Source: Limnothrix sp. FACHB-406 (GTDB taxonomy: Bacteria > Cyanobacteriota > Cyanobacteriia > CACIAM-69d). From it: a stretch of 64,000 bases of DNA. The stretch lies in the NCBI RefSeq assembly GCF_014698235.1, contig NZ_JACJSP010000004.1:186001-250000 (forward strand), in the 5' to 3' direction. A program made the translations under genes and the position numbers. The notes beneath the pieces are model-generated. The model was not told the DNA's origin. It made no database searches and worked only from the letters and a program-made list of their open reading frames with translations. Positions 36,082-44,443 of this stretch are shown here, in pieces; the first letter of the stretch is position 1; each line of letters starts with the position of its first letter.

Positions 36082-38361
36082 TTAAACAGCTTCTGCCAGT
36101 TCCGGCGCGGGCAATTGAGAAGCAATCGCCCAACCCGCGCGTCGAGGCAGCCGAATTTCAAAACCCGTTCCTTGACCCGGTGCAGACTGGCAACTGAGCC
36201 GACCATGGTGTTGTTCCACCACAATTTGGTAGGCGATCGACAGGCCTAAACCAGTGCCCTGACCGATCGGCTTGGTGGTGAAAAAGGGGTCAAAAATGCG
36301 TGATCGCACCTCTGGGTTAATGCCCGTACCGTTATCGGTAATTTTAACCACCACCTCATGGTCTTCCACGACCGTTTGAATGGTGATCTTGGGAACGAGT
36401 TTCGTGGAACTTTCCCCACCAGCAACACCATAGGCTAACGGCTGAAACTGGCTTTCCAGGGCATCGATCGCGTTGCTGAGTAAGTTCATAAAAACCTGGT
36501 TCACTTGCCCGGGATAGCATTCCACCAGCGGCAAATCACCATATTGGCGATCGATTTGAATCTCCAAGCCCTTCAACGAGGGTAAGAGTCGATGCTGCAA
36601 AATCAACAGCGTACTTTCCAAGCCCTCATGTAAATCCACCGCCTTCATTTCCGCTTCATCAACCCTTGAAAAATTACGCAGAGACAGTGCTAGCGATCGG
36701 ATGCGATCGGTGCCGGTCTTCATCGAGGTAATCAGCTTGGGTAAGTCAGTCTGAATAAAATCCAGATCGAGTTGATCAAGAATTTCTTCTTGCAAGTGAG
36801 GCGATTCTTGGTGTGTTTTCAGCAGTTGAATGATCTTCACCAGCTCCGCAGCATATTCTTCGAGATAACGCATATTGCCATAGATAAAACTGACAGGATT
36901 ATTCAATTCATGGGCAATTCCCGCTACTAATTGACCGAGGCTCGACATTTTTTCTGCCTGAATGAGTTGGAGTTGGGTTGATTGCAACTCTTGCAAGGTG
37001 GCTTGCAGGGTTTGTGCCTTTTCTTGTAAATGAACTTTGGATGTTCGGAGCTGGTCTTCCACCTGCTTGCGATTGGTAATGTCGGTGTGGGAACCGGCCA
37101 TGCGGTAGGGTCGCCCTTGATAGTTCCGTTGCAAGGTTCCTCGGCACAATACCCAGCGATAGGAACCATCACGATGTCGCAGGCGATATTCCAACTCCCA
37201 TTGGGTGCGATCGCTGGCAAAAAATTGGCTTAAGGCCTGAGTGAACCGATCGCGATCGTCGGGATGCAAGCGATCAAACCATTGATCAACATGGGGCGGA
37301 ATGTCTGCGGGTTGATAGCCCAACAAAGCCGCCCAGCGATCGGAAAATAGCGTCCGGCCCGTTTCCACCATCCAATCCCACAGACCATCGTGGGATCCCT
37401 TCACCGCCAGGGCAAAACTCGCCGTAGTGCGCCCAAAATCTCGATAGGGCGGCACTTGCAGCACCTGGAAACATTCATGCACTGACTGATAATTCAGGGG
37501 AATTGTCCAACCGGCGGCCCCAGCCGCTTGGGCTGCGGGCGCGTCAGTGGGCATCTGCAACAGCGCAATGGTCACCGCCTCCGCGATCGCCCGAGGAACC
37601 ATGGGCAAAACAGCGAAGGGCCATTCCGGATAGAGCCGAGTGCTGAGGGCAAAGGGCAGCGCCGACGGCACAATCGCTGGAGGCGGCAGAATTTGAATGG
37701 TGTTTAAGTCCAGCGCCCCCGTTGCCGCGAGCTGTTCCAAAACATGGGTGCTGACGATCCCCACCTCTGCTTGACCCGATTGCACGGCGGCCACCACCCG
37801 ATCGTGGCTCCCCAAAAACTCCAGCGCCGCAAAATCTCGATAGGGATCGATCGCCGCTTCGACCAATTCCCGCCACGCCATCCGCCAGCCCCCCAGGGAG
37901 GTTTCCGCCACCGCCGCCACCGATCGCCCCTTCAAATCTGACAACTGAGTCATGGGCAGGCGATCGCGCCGACTAAAAATTGCGCCGCCAAATTCCGTTA
38001 CCGGTTTTCCCAATTGCAGCGTTTTCAAAGTGGCAATTCGGTTCAGACCAAATTGTGTTTCAAACTCCACATACAGCCCCGGATTAACAATGGCAAACTG
38101 TACGGCTTGGCTGGCAATGGCTTGATGGATATCATCAAAGCTCAGGGGAACCATTGTAAATTGACGATTAGAAACAACGGCCGATAAATAATCAGCCGTT
38201 GGTTGCCACATGGACTCAGCAATCTTTAATCCTCGGTTGGCTAACACTCCAATTTTGAGTGCAGTGCCAAATTCAGATCCTTCACCATCCCATTCAGGAT
38301 TTTGGTGACTTGCCTCTCCAAAATTAAATGACTTTGCAGAACTAAATTGAATCGCTTTCAT
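36082..38361 (-). CDS. Sensor histidine kinase with TtrS/PhnD-like binding domain and PAS, no membrane anchor
   Basis: 759 residues. Domain order: PhnD/TtrS-like periplasmic-binding-protein fold (about 35-300; LKIGVLANRGLKIAESMWQP, VPLSFDDIHQAI, FAIVNPGLYVEFE), PAS_3 (about 315-433, ending in a PAC-like HTDITNRKQ), coiled coil (435-470), HisKA with the phospho-acceptor His484 in GIAHELNNPV, and HATPase with NLLSNAIDAL, DNGTGI and GTGLGLSI. In TtrS the first domain is periplasmic and senses tetrathionate. Here I see neither a signal peptide nor a transmembrane helix, so the sensor seems cytosolic. The gene start overlaps the rhodanese gene by 20 nt. No response regulator is adjacent. Confidence 0.88.
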   Translation of the reverse strand: MKAIQFSSAKSFNFGEASHQNPEWDGEGSEFGTALKIGVLANRGLKIAESMWQPTADYLSAVVSNRQFTMVPLSFDDIHQAIASQAVQFAIVNPGLYVEFETQFGLNRIATLKTLQLGKPVTEFGGAIFSRRDRLPMTQLSDLKGRSVAAVAETSLGGWRMAWRELVEAAIDPYRDFAALEFLGSHDRVVAAVQSGQAEVGIVSTHVLEQLAATGALDLNTIQILPPPAIVPSALPFALSTRLYPEWPFAVLPMVPRAIAEAVTIALLQMPTDAPAAQAAGAAGWTIPLNYQSVHECFQVLQVPPYRDFGRTTASFALAVKGSHDGLWDWMVETGRTLFSDRWAALLGYQPADIPPHVDQWFDRLHPDDRDRFTQALSQFFASDRTQWELEYRLRHRDGSYRWVLCRGTLQRNYQGRPYRMAGSHTDITNRKQVEDQLRTSKVHLQEKAQTLQATLQELQSTQLQLIQAEKMSSLGQLVAGIAHELNNPVSFIYGNMRYLEEYAAELVKIIQLLKTHQESPHLQEEILDQLDLDFIQTDLPKLITSMKTGTDRIRSLALSLRNFSRVDEAEMKAVDLHEGLESTLLILQHRLLPSLKGLEIQIDRQYGDLPLVECYPGQVNQVFMNLLSNAIDALESQFQPLAYGVAGGESSTKLVPKITIQTVVEDHEVVVKITDNGTGINPEVRSRIFDPFFTTKPIGQGTGLGLSIAYQIVVEQHHGRLSCQSAPGQGTGFEIRLPRRAGWAIASQLPAPELAEAV

Positions 38362-38701
38362 TCTTCACGACGGTTGGATAACCCGCTGCTTTCCAAGCTA
38401 AAATTCCTCCCTTCAGATGCACCAACGGTAGATTGCGATCGCGCAAGAGTCGCTGACCTCCTTCAGCCGATCGTCTGCCGCTGCGGCAATATAACACCAC
38501 TGTTCCCAATTCAGCGCTCCAAGCTATCCCATTTAGTTGACTCAAGGGTTGTAAAACAGCACCAGCAATATGCTCTGCCTCAAATTCTTGAACTTCTCTC
38601 ACATCAATTAAGGTAATTTTTTGAGTTTTCAACCATTGGTTGAGTGTCTCAGGTGTGATTTCTGAAACTGTTTGTTCCGAGATGATCTCTTGAATACTCA
38701 T
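38342..38701 (-). CDS. Single-domain rhodanese (sulfurtransferase)
   Basis: 119 residues. One rhodanese domain with the CDC25-like ITLIDVREVQEFEAEHIAGA start and active-site loop CRSGRRS, whose Cys carries persulfide. Cytosolic. Its stop lies 20 nt inside the histidine kinase gene, indicating coupled translation, and the ABC permease gene ends 172 nt upstream on the same strand. It could hand sulfane sulfur to, or report it to, the overlapping sensor (inference). Confidence 0.93.
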   Translation of the reverse strand: MSIQEIISEQTVSEITPETLNQWLKTQKITLIDVREVQEFEAEHIAGAVLQPLSQLNGIAWSAELGTVVLYCRSGRRSAEGGQRLLRDRNLPLVHLKGGILAWKAAGYPTVVKNESDSI

Positions 38702-38873
38702 GATGTTTAGAATTGAAGATTGAGACTTGAGACTGGAGACTTGAGGTTTATTGCAATCGTTCGAGATCTTTCTAAAATGGGCTATTCAGAACGCCTAGAA
38801 AAATCAACCTAAACATCACAATGTTATTTGTGTTTTCACTGGCTGTGGTTTGACTGAATGCAATCAACAGAAA

Positions 38874-39680
38874 CTAGGAATAATGGGTGAGGCGATTGAG
38901 CGATCGCAACCCGGTATCCAGCCCATAGCCGATCGCACCGATGGTCAAAATCGCAGCCATCAATTCGCTATAGGCCAGGCGATCGCGCGTATCCAAAATG
39001 AAGTAGCCCAAGCCCGAGCTAACCCCTAACATTTCGGCGGGCACTAACACGATCCAAATCACGCCGACTGCCAGCCGCAGCCCTACGAAAAGGTGCGGCC
39101 CGATCGCGGGCAAAATGACCCGACCAATCACCTCCCAACGGGTTGCACAAAGGCTGCGGGCTAACAGCAACCATCGCCGATCGACGCTATGCACTCCCGC
39201 CGCCGCATTCAGCAACACGGGCCAAACCGCCGCCACGGTGAGCAGAAAGTACACGGGCGCATCTCCAATCCCAAAGGCCATCACAGCCAGTGGCATCCAA
39301 GACAGGGGCGACACCATCCGCACAAACTGAAACAGAACAGACGTGCCCTGCTCCAGGGGCCGCCACAGCCCCAGGGCAATGCCAACGGGAATCCCAATCA
39401 GGGCGGCAGCGGCTAAGCCAACCACGACCCGCCGCAAACTCGCGCCAATGTGGGGTTCCAACGTGCCGTCACCCAGCAGCTTCAGGACGGTGGTGAGCGA
39501 TTTTTCTGGTGAAAAGTCCCCCACGATCGCGCCGGGATGCAACAGCGGGGACGTGAGCGCCCACCACAGCAATAGCCCCAGCAGCAGGCCAAGCAAGGGG
39601 CTACTCACGATCCCCAACACTCCGCGAAGTTGTCGAGCAACGCCCGATCGCCCTGCTTTTTGCCACATTCCAACCGCCAT
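38874..39680 (-). CDS. ABC transporter permease (nitrate/sulfonate/taurine type)
   Basis: 268 residues with about six membrane helices. BPD_transp_1 family of the SsuC/TauC/NrtB group: GASLRRVVVGLAAAALIGIPVGIALGLW region, the ATPase-contacting EAA loop around LLARSLCATRWEVIGRVILPAIGPHLF, and GLGYFI near the C-terminus. Last gene of an importer operon with its ATPase and binding protein upstream; 225 nt separate it from the binding-protein gene. Confidence 0.92.
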   Translation of the reverse strand: MAVGMWQKAGRSGVARQLRGVLGIVSSPLLGLLLGLLLWWALTSPLLHPGAIVGDFSPEKSLTTVLKLLGDGTLEPHIGASLRRVVVGLAAAALIGIPVGIALGLWRPLEQGTSVLFQFVRMVSPLSWMPLAVMAFGIGDAPVYFLLTVAAVWPVLLNAAAGVHSVDRRWLLLARSLCATRWEVIGRVILPAIGPHLFVGLRLAVGVIWIVLVPAEMLGVSSGLGYFILDTRDRLAYSELMAAILTIGAIGYGLDTGLRSLNRLTHYS

Positions 39681-39790
39681 GGCTGCCCAATCCCTCCAAT
39701 GCCTAATAGCTTGTCTTGACGATGCTGAATGAGTGGGGCCAATGAGTGGAATCGCTGGCCACCCTTCCCCGAAATCGGCGTGAATCTAGA

Positions 39791-39820
39791 TCGGCATGAC
39801 TCGGCATGACTCGGCATGAC
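39791..39820. repeat. 10-bp tandem repeat, three exact copies
   Basis: TCGGCATGAC three times head to tail, in the spacer between the binding-protein and permease genes of the importer. Confidence 0.95.
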
Positions 39821-39905
39821 TGTGATCTGTCGATCGGGAACTGACCCGGTCAAATTGACGTGGAATTGATGCTGAAGCGAGCTGGATCGGGTGATGCCCA
39901 AGGCT

Positions 39906-41228
39906 TCAGAGCGCGATCGTTTCCTTGCGGGTCAGGTTTTCGGGTAACCGGAAGGCAGCGGGGCCGCCCACCGCAGCCAAGGCCGCCTTCACCAAGGAGT
40001 CATCCACCAAGTCTTGGGCCACCCACTCGGGGTCAAGATCCTGTAAAAACTGGGTTTCTCCTTCCACTTGGGTTTCCTTGAGCAAGCGCACCAACTCAGC
40101 GGTGTAGGACGGAAAAGGATAGGGTTGAAAATCAATTCGATCGATCTGCCAATCGGGATGGGCGATCGCCCCTTGGGCTTTATAAACGGCTGGGTCGTAG
40201 GCCGTTAGGGCCCGAATCAGGGCTGCTTTCGGATGAGGCGTATATTTGCCCCCCTCCTTCGACAAAATTTCAGCCACACCTGCGCGGTTTTCGCCGCTCC
40301 AATGCTGGGCCTTGACGATCGCCTGCACCACCCGCTGCGCCCAATCGGGATGCTGGGTGAGGTCGTCTTCATGCATCAGCACCACACAGCAGGCGTGATC
40401 CTTCCACACATCGCCGGTAAAGCGCAGAATTTTGCCTGTTTTGAGGTTTTCTGCCGCCGCGTTGAAAGGTTCCGCCACGATGTAGCCCGCGATCGCTTGG
40501 TTGGCGAGGGCCGAAACCATATCCGGTGGCGGCAGCACAATTAAATTCACCTCGTTGGCGGCCACCTTGGCCTCTTTGGGCCGCCGCACCACCTTCAATC
40601 CTGCTTTCTTCAGCAGTTGCTGGAGCACCACGTTGTGGATTGAATACCAAAAGGGTACAGCCACCTTGCGACCGCCCAGGTCTTCCAGGCGATTAATTTC
40701 CGGCAAGACGGTCAGGGCTGAACCATTGGTGTGATTCCAGGCCACAATCTTGGCCGGAAACTTGCGGCCATAGCGCAACCACAAGGTGGCGGGCATCAGG
40801 ATATGGATGACATTCACCTGTCTGGCCAAAAACGCTTCGACCACCTGCGGCCAAGAACGAAAGAGGGTTGGTTTTTCGGCCGTTAGTCCCTCCGCTTGGT
40901 ATAGCTCGCGGGCATGGGCCACCAACAGGGGAGCCGCATCGGTGATCGGCAGGTAGCCAATTTTGACCGGGGGTTGGGCCGTGGGTGTCGCCGGGGCTGA
41001 AGCAGCGGGGCTAGATTGAGCGGGGCCTTGGGTTGGCTGGCAGCCCCCGACGGCCAGGGTTGCCCCCAGGGAGGCTGAGAATAGTCCTGTGAGTTGCAGG
41101 AAATCTCGCCGACTGAGGCCGCAGCAGTCGCAACCCAGGCCGGCAGTGGGGCCGCTGGCAAAGGGGGGCGCAATCCAATGGGGGGTGGCACGGCTCGATC
41201 GAGCGCGGGCTTGGCGATCGCTGGTCAT
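39906..41228 (-). CDS. ABC transporter substrate-binding protein (NMT1/SsuA-like), Tat lipoprotein
   Basis: 440 residues. A twin-arginine signal (SRRDFLQLTGLF, about residues 39-50) leads to a lipobox-like AVGGC, so it is probably a folded-exported, lipid-anchored binding protein. The mature part begins PVKIGYLPITDAAPLLVAHA, as in NrtA/CmpA/SsuA relatives, followed by HILMPATLWLRYG, and PFWYSIHNVVLQQLLKKAGL. Overlaps the ATPase gene by ATGA. Ligand could be nitrate, bicarbonate, sulfonate, taurine or a nitrile-type compound; the flavoprotein partner favours an organosulfur compound (inference). A CDCC motif precedes the Tat signal. Confidence 0.9.
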   Translation of the reverse strand: MTSDRQARARSSRATPHWIAPPFASGPTAGLGCDCCGLSRRDFLQLTGLFSASLGATLAVGGCQPTQGPAQSSPAASAPATPTAQPPVKIGYLPITDAAPLLVAHARELYQAEGLTAEKPTLFRSWPQVVEAFLARQVNVIHILMPATLWLRYGRKFPAKIVAWNHTNGSALTVLPEINRLEDLGGRKVAVPFWYSIHNVVLQQLLKKAGLKVVRRPKEAKVAANEVNLIVLPPPDMVSALANQAIAGYIVAEPFNAAAENLKTGKILRFTGDVWKDHACCVVLMHEDDLTQHPDWAQRVVQAIVKAQHWSGENRAGVAEILSKEGGKYTPHPKAALIRALTAYDPAVYKAQGAIAHPDWQIDRIDFQPYPFPSYTAELVRLLKETQVEGETQFLQDLDPEWVAQDLVDDSLVKAALAAVGGPAAFRLPENLTRKETIAL

Positions 41229-42259
41229 GGTTGGACACCTCCCGCGATCGAGGGCAGAACAACGGGGTCAATCACGGTCAACAACTCCTCTAAAATTTCG
41301 CGACGCAGGGCCCCTTGGGCGGCGGGGTCTCGCAGGGCGCGATCGTTCGGATCTGTGGGGGGTGATCGCAAAATCCACTGGCGACGAATCCGCCCGGGAT
41401 TGCGATCCATCAACACCACCCGATCGCCCAGGGCCAAAGCCTCATCAATGTCGTGGGTGACCATGAGCACGGCCGCTGGGTAGCGGGCGATCGCCTGAAG
41501 CAGCAGCGCTTGCATCGATCGGCGCGTAATCGCATCCAGGGCGCTGAACGGTTCATCCAACAGCAGCAGTTCCGGTTGCCGCACCAGGGCCCGTGCCAGG
41601 GCCACCCGCTGCGCCATCCCGCCCGAGAGTTGGTGAGGATAGGCCCGTTCCACGCCCCCTAAGCCAACGCTGGCCAAGGCTTCGGCCGCGCGCGATCGGG
41701 CAACTGCTTTGGCAATGGTGGGCATTCGCCGCAACTTCAATCCCCAGGTGATGTTTTGGGTCACCGTTAACCAGGGCAGCAAGGCCGGCCCCTGAAACAC
41801 CATCCCCACCGAGGGTTGTGGCTCTTGGATAGGTTGACCCTTCAGCCGCACTTCTCCGGCCGTGGCCCGTTGCAAACCGGCGATGGCCAACAGCAGAGAA
41901 GACTTGCCGCAACCGCTGGGGCCCAGCAGGCAAACCAACTCCCGAGGGTGAAGGTCGAGGTTAATTTGCGCGAAGGCCAAGACCCGATCGCGTCCTGCGG
42001 AGTAGTGATGGGTTAGCCCCCGCACGGTCAGTAATGGGCGATCCGTTCGATCTGTTTGATCCGTTTCCCGATCGGCCGCAGCGTTCCCGACACCGGATTG
42101 AGGTGCGACTGATGGGGGCGATCGAAGAGTTGAGGTTTTGAGGCGATCGGGCGGCTTTGGGGTAGGGATGTCTGAGACCGTGGATGAGCGATCGGGTAAC
42201 TCCCCGGACTCCCACAGATCCGGCGATCGGCCCACGGTCACCGGCAGCAACTCACTCAT
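41225..42259 (-). CDS. ABC transporter ATP-binding protein (SsuB/TauB/NrtD type)
   Basis: 344 residues. About 75 residues of polar low-complexity sequence precede the ABC domain. Walker A GPSGCGKSS, Q-loop GMVFQGPALLPW, signature LSGGMAQRVALARAL, Walker B LLLLDEPFSALD, H-loop VTHDIDEAL. Overlaps both neighbours by four bases (ATGA), so ATPase, binding protein and flavoprotein are one translational unit. Powers uptake of the unknown ligand. Confidence 0.95.
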   Translation of the reverse strand: MSELLPVTVGRSPDLWESGELPDRSSTVSDIPTPKPPDRLKTSTLRSPPSVAPQSGVGNAAADRETDQTDRTDRPLLTVRGLTHHYSAGRDRVLAFAQINLDLHPRELVCLLGPSGCGKSSLLLAIAGLQRATAGEVRLKGQPIQEPQPSVGMVFQGPALLPWLTVTQNITWGLKLRRMPTIAKAVARSRAAEALASVGLGGVERAYPHQLSGGMAQRVALARALVRQPELLLLDEPFSALDAITRRSMQALLLQAIARYPAAVLMVTHDIDEALALGDRVVLMDRNPGRIRRQWILRSPPTDPNDRALRDPAAQGALRREILEELLTVIDPVVLPSIAGGVQP

Positions 42260-43494
42260 CGCCTGACCTCCGATCGGGAGGGCGATCGACTCGCGGCGGT
42301 TTTGGCGATCGACGGTGGAATGGCCCCCGTAGCCAGACCGGGGGCAGTGGTCAGGGCTGTGCGGGAGGGGTTGTGGATCGCGGGGCTGATGGTTGACTCA
42401 ATTTCCGGGGTAATCGCGGTGGCGGGCGTGACGCGGGCCAACTCCGTTTCCAGTTGCACCAAGCTGGGGGTGAGCACCGGTAAAAACGCTACTTCCCGCC
42501 AGCGCCGGGCCGTTGCATGGTCGTTGAGATAGGCCCCGCCCCCCTGTGCTTCCAACTCCAGCGTGATGGCATCCACGGCCAGGCGGGTTAAGGCAATGCG
42601 GACTTCAAACAGATGCCGCGTTTCAGCAAAGGAAAACTCGGAGAGCGCCGCCAATTGCCGCAGTTGCGTGGCCAGCTCGTCGTAGCGGTGATCAAGCTGC
42701 TGCAAGGCTCCCCGCAATACCTGCGATCGGGTTTGGAGCGTGTTGCGAATGGCCCGCCGAGCCGATCGAGCCTTGCCCAAACTCAAACCGCACTGCAACA
42801 GCAAGAATGCCGGCCGAATGGTTGGCAGAAACTGCCTTGCTCGATCGCTCAAAACCCAAGTGCGATCGACCTCCACCCCTTCCAGGGTTAAGGCCGCCGT
42901 GTTGGAACCACGCAGCCCCAACAAATCCAAATCCGCACTACGCGACAGGCCCGGGGTATTCGCCGGAATCACCGCCACGATCGCCTCCCCCTCAGGGGTT
43001 TCCGCCGCCACCGCCACCAAAAACTCACCCGGCACTAAATTAGAAGCCCAGGGCAAATGGCCATCCAAGCGTAACCGTTGCCCCTGCCAACGGGCTTGTA
43101 CCCGCAAGGCCTCAATACCCGCCAAGTGCTTCATGGCGTTCGATAAACCCGTCGCGCCGAAGCGATCAGCCCGTACCACCTGGGGCAGGAGGGTTTGGCG
43201 CAACTTGTCGTTATCACTGGCCACCAAATATTCCGCAAAGGCTCGCTGGCACCAAAACACAAAGGCGCTGGTTAAGCAGTCCTCCGCCGTTTGGGCGATC
43301 GCCTCGATGGCATCCAAGCGCGTGCCCCCCGTCCCGCCTTGGCGCTCAGGAATGCCCAGCCCAAGCCAGCCAACCGATGCCAACAACCGCAACGAGTTCC
43401 GACTGTCTCGGTAACCCTCGCCATCATTCACTGCTTGGGCTTGCTCCGCCAGCAAAGCCCGAATCGCCTGTGGATCGACAACACCAGTTTTCAC
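42256..43494 (-). CDS. Acyl-CoA dehydrogenase-fold flavoprotein (DszC/SfnB-like)
   Basis: 412 residues. Acyl-CoA dehydrogenase fold: N-terminal helices with LGLGIPERQGGTGGTRLDA, middle beta domain (FGATGLSNAMKHLAG, RLDGHLPWASN, ADLDLLGLRGSNTAALTLEGVEVD) and C-terminal helices with the expected GGGAYLNDH. Relatives include true acyl-CoA dehydrogenases, DszC-type sulfur-heterocycle monooxygenases and SfnB, a dimethylsulfone-linked enzyme. The last 50 residues are low complexity. Starts with GTG, immediately after a 2-codon ATG-TGA. First gene of the importer operon, which suggests it processes the imported compound. Confidence 0.82.
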   Translation of the reverse strand: MKTGVVDPQAIRALLAEQAQAVNDGEGYRDSRNSLRLLASVGWLGLGIPERQGGTGGTRLDAIEAIAQTAEDCLTSAFVFWCQRAFAEYLVASDNDKLRQTLLPQVVRADRFGATGLSNAMKHLAGIEALRVQARWQGQRLRLDGHLPWASNLVPGEFLVAVAAETPEGEAIVAVIPANTPGLSRSADLDLLGLRGSNTAALTLEGVEVDRTWVLSDRARQFLPTIRPAFLLLQCGLSLGKARSARRAIRNTLQTRSQVLRGALQQLDHRYDELATQLRQLAALSEFSFAETRHLFEVRIALTRLAVDAITLELEAQGGGAYLNDHATARRWREVAFLPVLTPSLVQLETELARVTPATAITPEIESTISPAIHNPSRTALTTAPGLATGAIPPSIAKTAASRSPSRSEVRR

Positions 43495-43594
43495 ATCTAT
43501 TGCCTACAGAATGATTGCCTACAAAATTACCGACCTAAATCGACCCTAAATTGGTCATTTTTCTGGGCATTAACCTGAGTCTTAAACCTGAGTC

Positions 43595-44122
43595 TTAGTC
43601 CAGCGTTTCCAGACTGGTGAGCCGATCGATGGGCGCACCCACCACCTCGCGGGCTTGCTTCACCGTTGCCTCATCGGGACTGTCATAAAAACAGAGACAC
43701 TTACTCAAGTCTTCGCAAACATAGGTTCGCTCAAAGGAAACTGCCGGTACTTGAGCATAAAGAGGGGATTTTTCAGCCTTGCGTTGCAAATACTTTTCCA
43801 TCGTTAGCCCCGCTGGCAAATCCCATTCCACCAGGTAATTAGCTTTGTCCTTCTGGTTTTTAACGGCAGCTAAGTCTTGCCCCACCAAGCGCACAGGTTT
43901 AACTAGCTCGATCGTCAGGCTACTATTCAAAAAAGCCGCACGCACTGATACTTCATCCTGGGCATCAAGAATGGCAAAAAGCCGAAAAAGATCCTTGCCA
44001 ATTTGGGCCTCAATCAATTCCGAATCGGTTGCGAGGGCCGCTTTTGATACTTGATCCAAAGCGGTACGAATTTCATCCCCATGCCGGTTCAATATGGATG
44101 CTTCAACCAAAAATAGTGTCAT
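43595..44122 (-). CDS. DUF4242-family protein (duplicated ferredoxin-like fold)
   Basis: 175 residues from the ATG at 44122, chosen because an AGGAG Shine-Dalgarno lies about ten bases upstream; an earlier in-frame start has none. The C-terminal half (NYLVEWDLPAGLTMEKYLQ, FERTYVCEDLSKCLCFYDSPDEATVKQA) is the DUF4242 domain, whose Streptomyces relative SCO4226 binds nickel. The N-terminal half (MTLFLVEASILNR...) repeats the same alpha/beta pattern. Cytosolic. Same strand as, and 100 nt upstream of, the flavoprotein operon. Confidence 0.7.
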   Translation of the reverse strand: MTLFLVEASILNRHGDEIRTALDQVSKAALATDSELIEAQIGKDLFRLFAILDAQDEVSVRAAFLNSSLTIELVKPVRLVGQDLAAVKNQKDKANYLVEWDLPAGLTMEKYLQRKAEKSPLYAQVPAVSFERTYVCEDLSKCLCFYDSPDEATVKQAREVVGAPIDRLTSLETLD

Positions 44123-44443
44123 TTTTATCTCTCCTGGTTCTTCGGTTTTGGGCAATGATTGGCAGAAAATTCAGGCTAGTCGATTCATACAGCCTTTACC
44201 GAGAACGATTGGTGCGTCAAACCGCAGGTGCTATGAAGCGGTTAGGAGGTGGGCAATGCCCACCCTACAGGTTTGAGCTAGGTACAGGCTGTAATTTTGA
44301 ATCAAGTGAATTTTGAATCAAAGGGATTGGTCAATCAGTACCGGATCAATGCTGATCAACGGGTTAAAGATTGACCAATTTTGACAACCGACCCCAAGAA
44401 TCAAAATCCTGGCCTGAATTTTCAGTCAGCTTTGGGTCAATGC
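44123..44443. other. Gap between the DUF4242 and sulfurtransferase genes, with a dispersed palindrome
   Basis: Contains a 17-bp palindrome GGTGGGCA-A-TGCCCACC (44248-44264) followed by CTACAG. This resembles a small intergenic palindrome common in cyanobacteria. Nothing else recognised. Confidence 0.6.

Noticed and set aside
39685-39905. A separate small gene between the binding-protein and permease genes
   Set aside because: Only short frames with no start signal; the space is largely occupied by the TCGGCATGAC repeat.
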